From: Clostridia bacterium
Lineage (GTDB): Bacteria; Bacillota_A; Clostridia; Oscillospirales; QAKW01
NCBI GenBank assembly: GCA_017396865.1
Contig: JAFQKO010000137.1
Coordinates: 1 to 22,455 of the forward strand
Direction: 5' to 3'
DNA: 22,455 nucleotides
Part shown: piece by piece, positions 21,721-22,455 of the stretch
Layout: the number at the start of each line of letters is the position of its first letter
Position numbering within the stretch: position 1 is the stretch's first letter
The notes under the pieces: generated by a model
Databases searched by the model: none
What the model saw: only the letters and a program-made list of their open reading frames with translations
What the model was told of the DNA's origin: nothing
Made by a program: the position numbers and the translations under genes

Positions 21721-22455
21721 TTACTCTCCTAAAAACTTTTGCTTCATCTCGGCCGCCTTGCCGCAGCTCATCTTGCCCTCGGGGCACTTGCCTGCCACGC
21801 AGGGCGGGCCTGCCAGCTTAAAGACGGTGGGGCAAACCTCCCGCACCAGCATCAGCATCTGCGTTGCCAGCTCACGGATCTCCCATTGGGCGCGGCTGCA
21901 GCAGCGCAGGCGGAAGAAATTGAGCAGGCTTCGGGCGTTCATTGTAACCATCATTTTGGTGGTACAGCCGTTGGGCAGCACAAAGCGGGCGTCCTCGATC
22001 GCCTTTTTCTTATCAGCCTGCGTGCCTGCAGTGCCCTCCAGCAGCATAGCGGTCAGCTTTTGATAGCGGGCGGCCAGCTCGTCCATCGTCTCTAAGTACA
22101 GCGCTTTCGCCTCGGGGATCTCCGCAATGGCGGGGGGCAGGACAAACTCAAAATTGTCCTCCGCCACGTATCGCTGGCTCTGCACGCTGAAGGAAGCATG
22201 GCGATGGCGGGTGATCTGCGCCAGCAGGGCGCGGGAGACGTTTTCAATTCCGAAGGTGAAGGAGATATGCTCGATGGGGCTCTCATGGCCGAGGGAGGAA
22301 AGCATCTCCAAAAAGCTTTCTACCTTCTCGGGGGTCAGCCCCTCCATCACCGTATCGATATCGGCGCGGGCATAGCAGAGCTTGGCTGCCGCCGCGATGG
22401 TCTTTTCCGCATCGGGGGTATAGTTTAATAATTGAACTCTTAATTTTGCTTCACC
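21721..22455 (-). CDS. thyX: Flavin-dependent thymidylate synthase ThyX (start outside window)
   Basis: ThyX methylates dUMP to dTMP with methylene-tetrahydrofolate and FAD, independent of the ThyA route. The frame is open to the end of the window and includes the N-terminal VQLLNYTPDAEKTIAAAAKLCYA region (residues written here in two parts of one stretch: VQLLNYTPDAE and KTIAAAAKLCYA), so only a few residues and the start codon are missing. The signature RHRHASFSVQSQR (RHR, seven residues, Ser) is present, with HESPIEHISFTF before it and RCCSRAQWEIR later. The C terminus has a Cys-rich tail (CVAGKCPEGKMSC) seen in clostridial members. It is the first visible gene of the five-gene operon, 2 bases before the kinase start. 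Confidence 0.96.
   Translation of the reverse strand, partial: GEAKLRVQLLNYTPDAEKTIAAAAKLCYARADIDTVMEGLTPEKVESFLEMLSSLGHESPIEHISFTFGIENVSRALLAQITRHRHASFSVQSQRYVAEDNFEFVLPPAIAEIPEAKALYLETMDELAARYQKLTAMLLEGTAGTQADKKKAIEDARFVLPNGCTTKMMVTMNARSLLNFFRLRCCSRAQWEIRELATQMLMLVREVCPTVFKLAGPPCVAGKCPEGKMSCGKAAEMKQKFLGE

Overview
This window looks like a chromosomal segment from a Gram-positive, strictly anaerobic Clostridia-type bacterium, most likely a gut member of the Oscillospirales (Ruminococcaceae-like). The evidence is strong AGGAGG-type ribosome binding sites, sigma-A promoters close to consensus, a complete [FeFe]-hydrogenase maturation operon, flavin-dependent thymidylate synthase ThyX, a surface protein ending in a type I dockerin, and lipoproteins. 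The taxonomic placement is inference. No rRNA, tRNA, insertion sequence, phage gene or CRISPR array was found.

Layout: (1) 1-3633, +: the 3' part of a large surface protein made of two similar halves, a Cys-rich linker and a dockerin. (2) 3634-3987: a gene-free stretch with two good + strand terminators and further inverted repeats, possibly holding a small RNA. (3) 6040-3988, -: a small operon for a CmpB-like membrane protein, uracil-DNA glycosylase (ung) and aldose 1-epimerase (galM), with a promoter at 6072-6100. (4) 6432-6109, -: a small membrane protein of the superinfection-immunity type. (5) 6545-7429, +: a diacylglycerol kinase-family lipid kinase whose promoter contains a perfect palindrome, followed by a 53-residue membrane peptide (7510-7671) that runs convergently into hydF. 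(6) 11595-7634, -: TM1266-type regulator, hydE, hydG, hydF, tightly packed behind a perfect-consensus promoter and a leader that contains a terminator-like hairpin. (7) 13923-11742, -: two paralogous secreted lipoproteins of the endonuclease/exonuclease/phosphatase fold, separated by a terminator only 7 bases before the second gene's Shine-Dalgarno. (8) 14140-18692, +: malQ, a DUF5107/TPR protein and a SASA-type carbohydrate esterase, read as one glycan-use operon. (9) 22455-18768, -: thyX (start outside the window), a thymidylate kinase-like gene, a DUF2156 protein, a DJ-1/PfpI protein and a CPBP membrane protease, nearly all overlapping by a few bases.

Working together: the hyd genes build the 2Fe subcluster of the H-cluster, although no hydrogenase structural gene is present here. 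malQ and its two followers, plus galM, point to glycan and sugar handling. ThyX makes dTMP and the adjacent kinase would phosphorylate it to dTDP. No clearly new multi-gene system is proven. The least-explained parts are the structured 3.7-3.9 kb intergenic region, the hyd leader, the paired secreted phosphatase/nuclease-fold lipoproteins, and the DUF5107-esterase pair.
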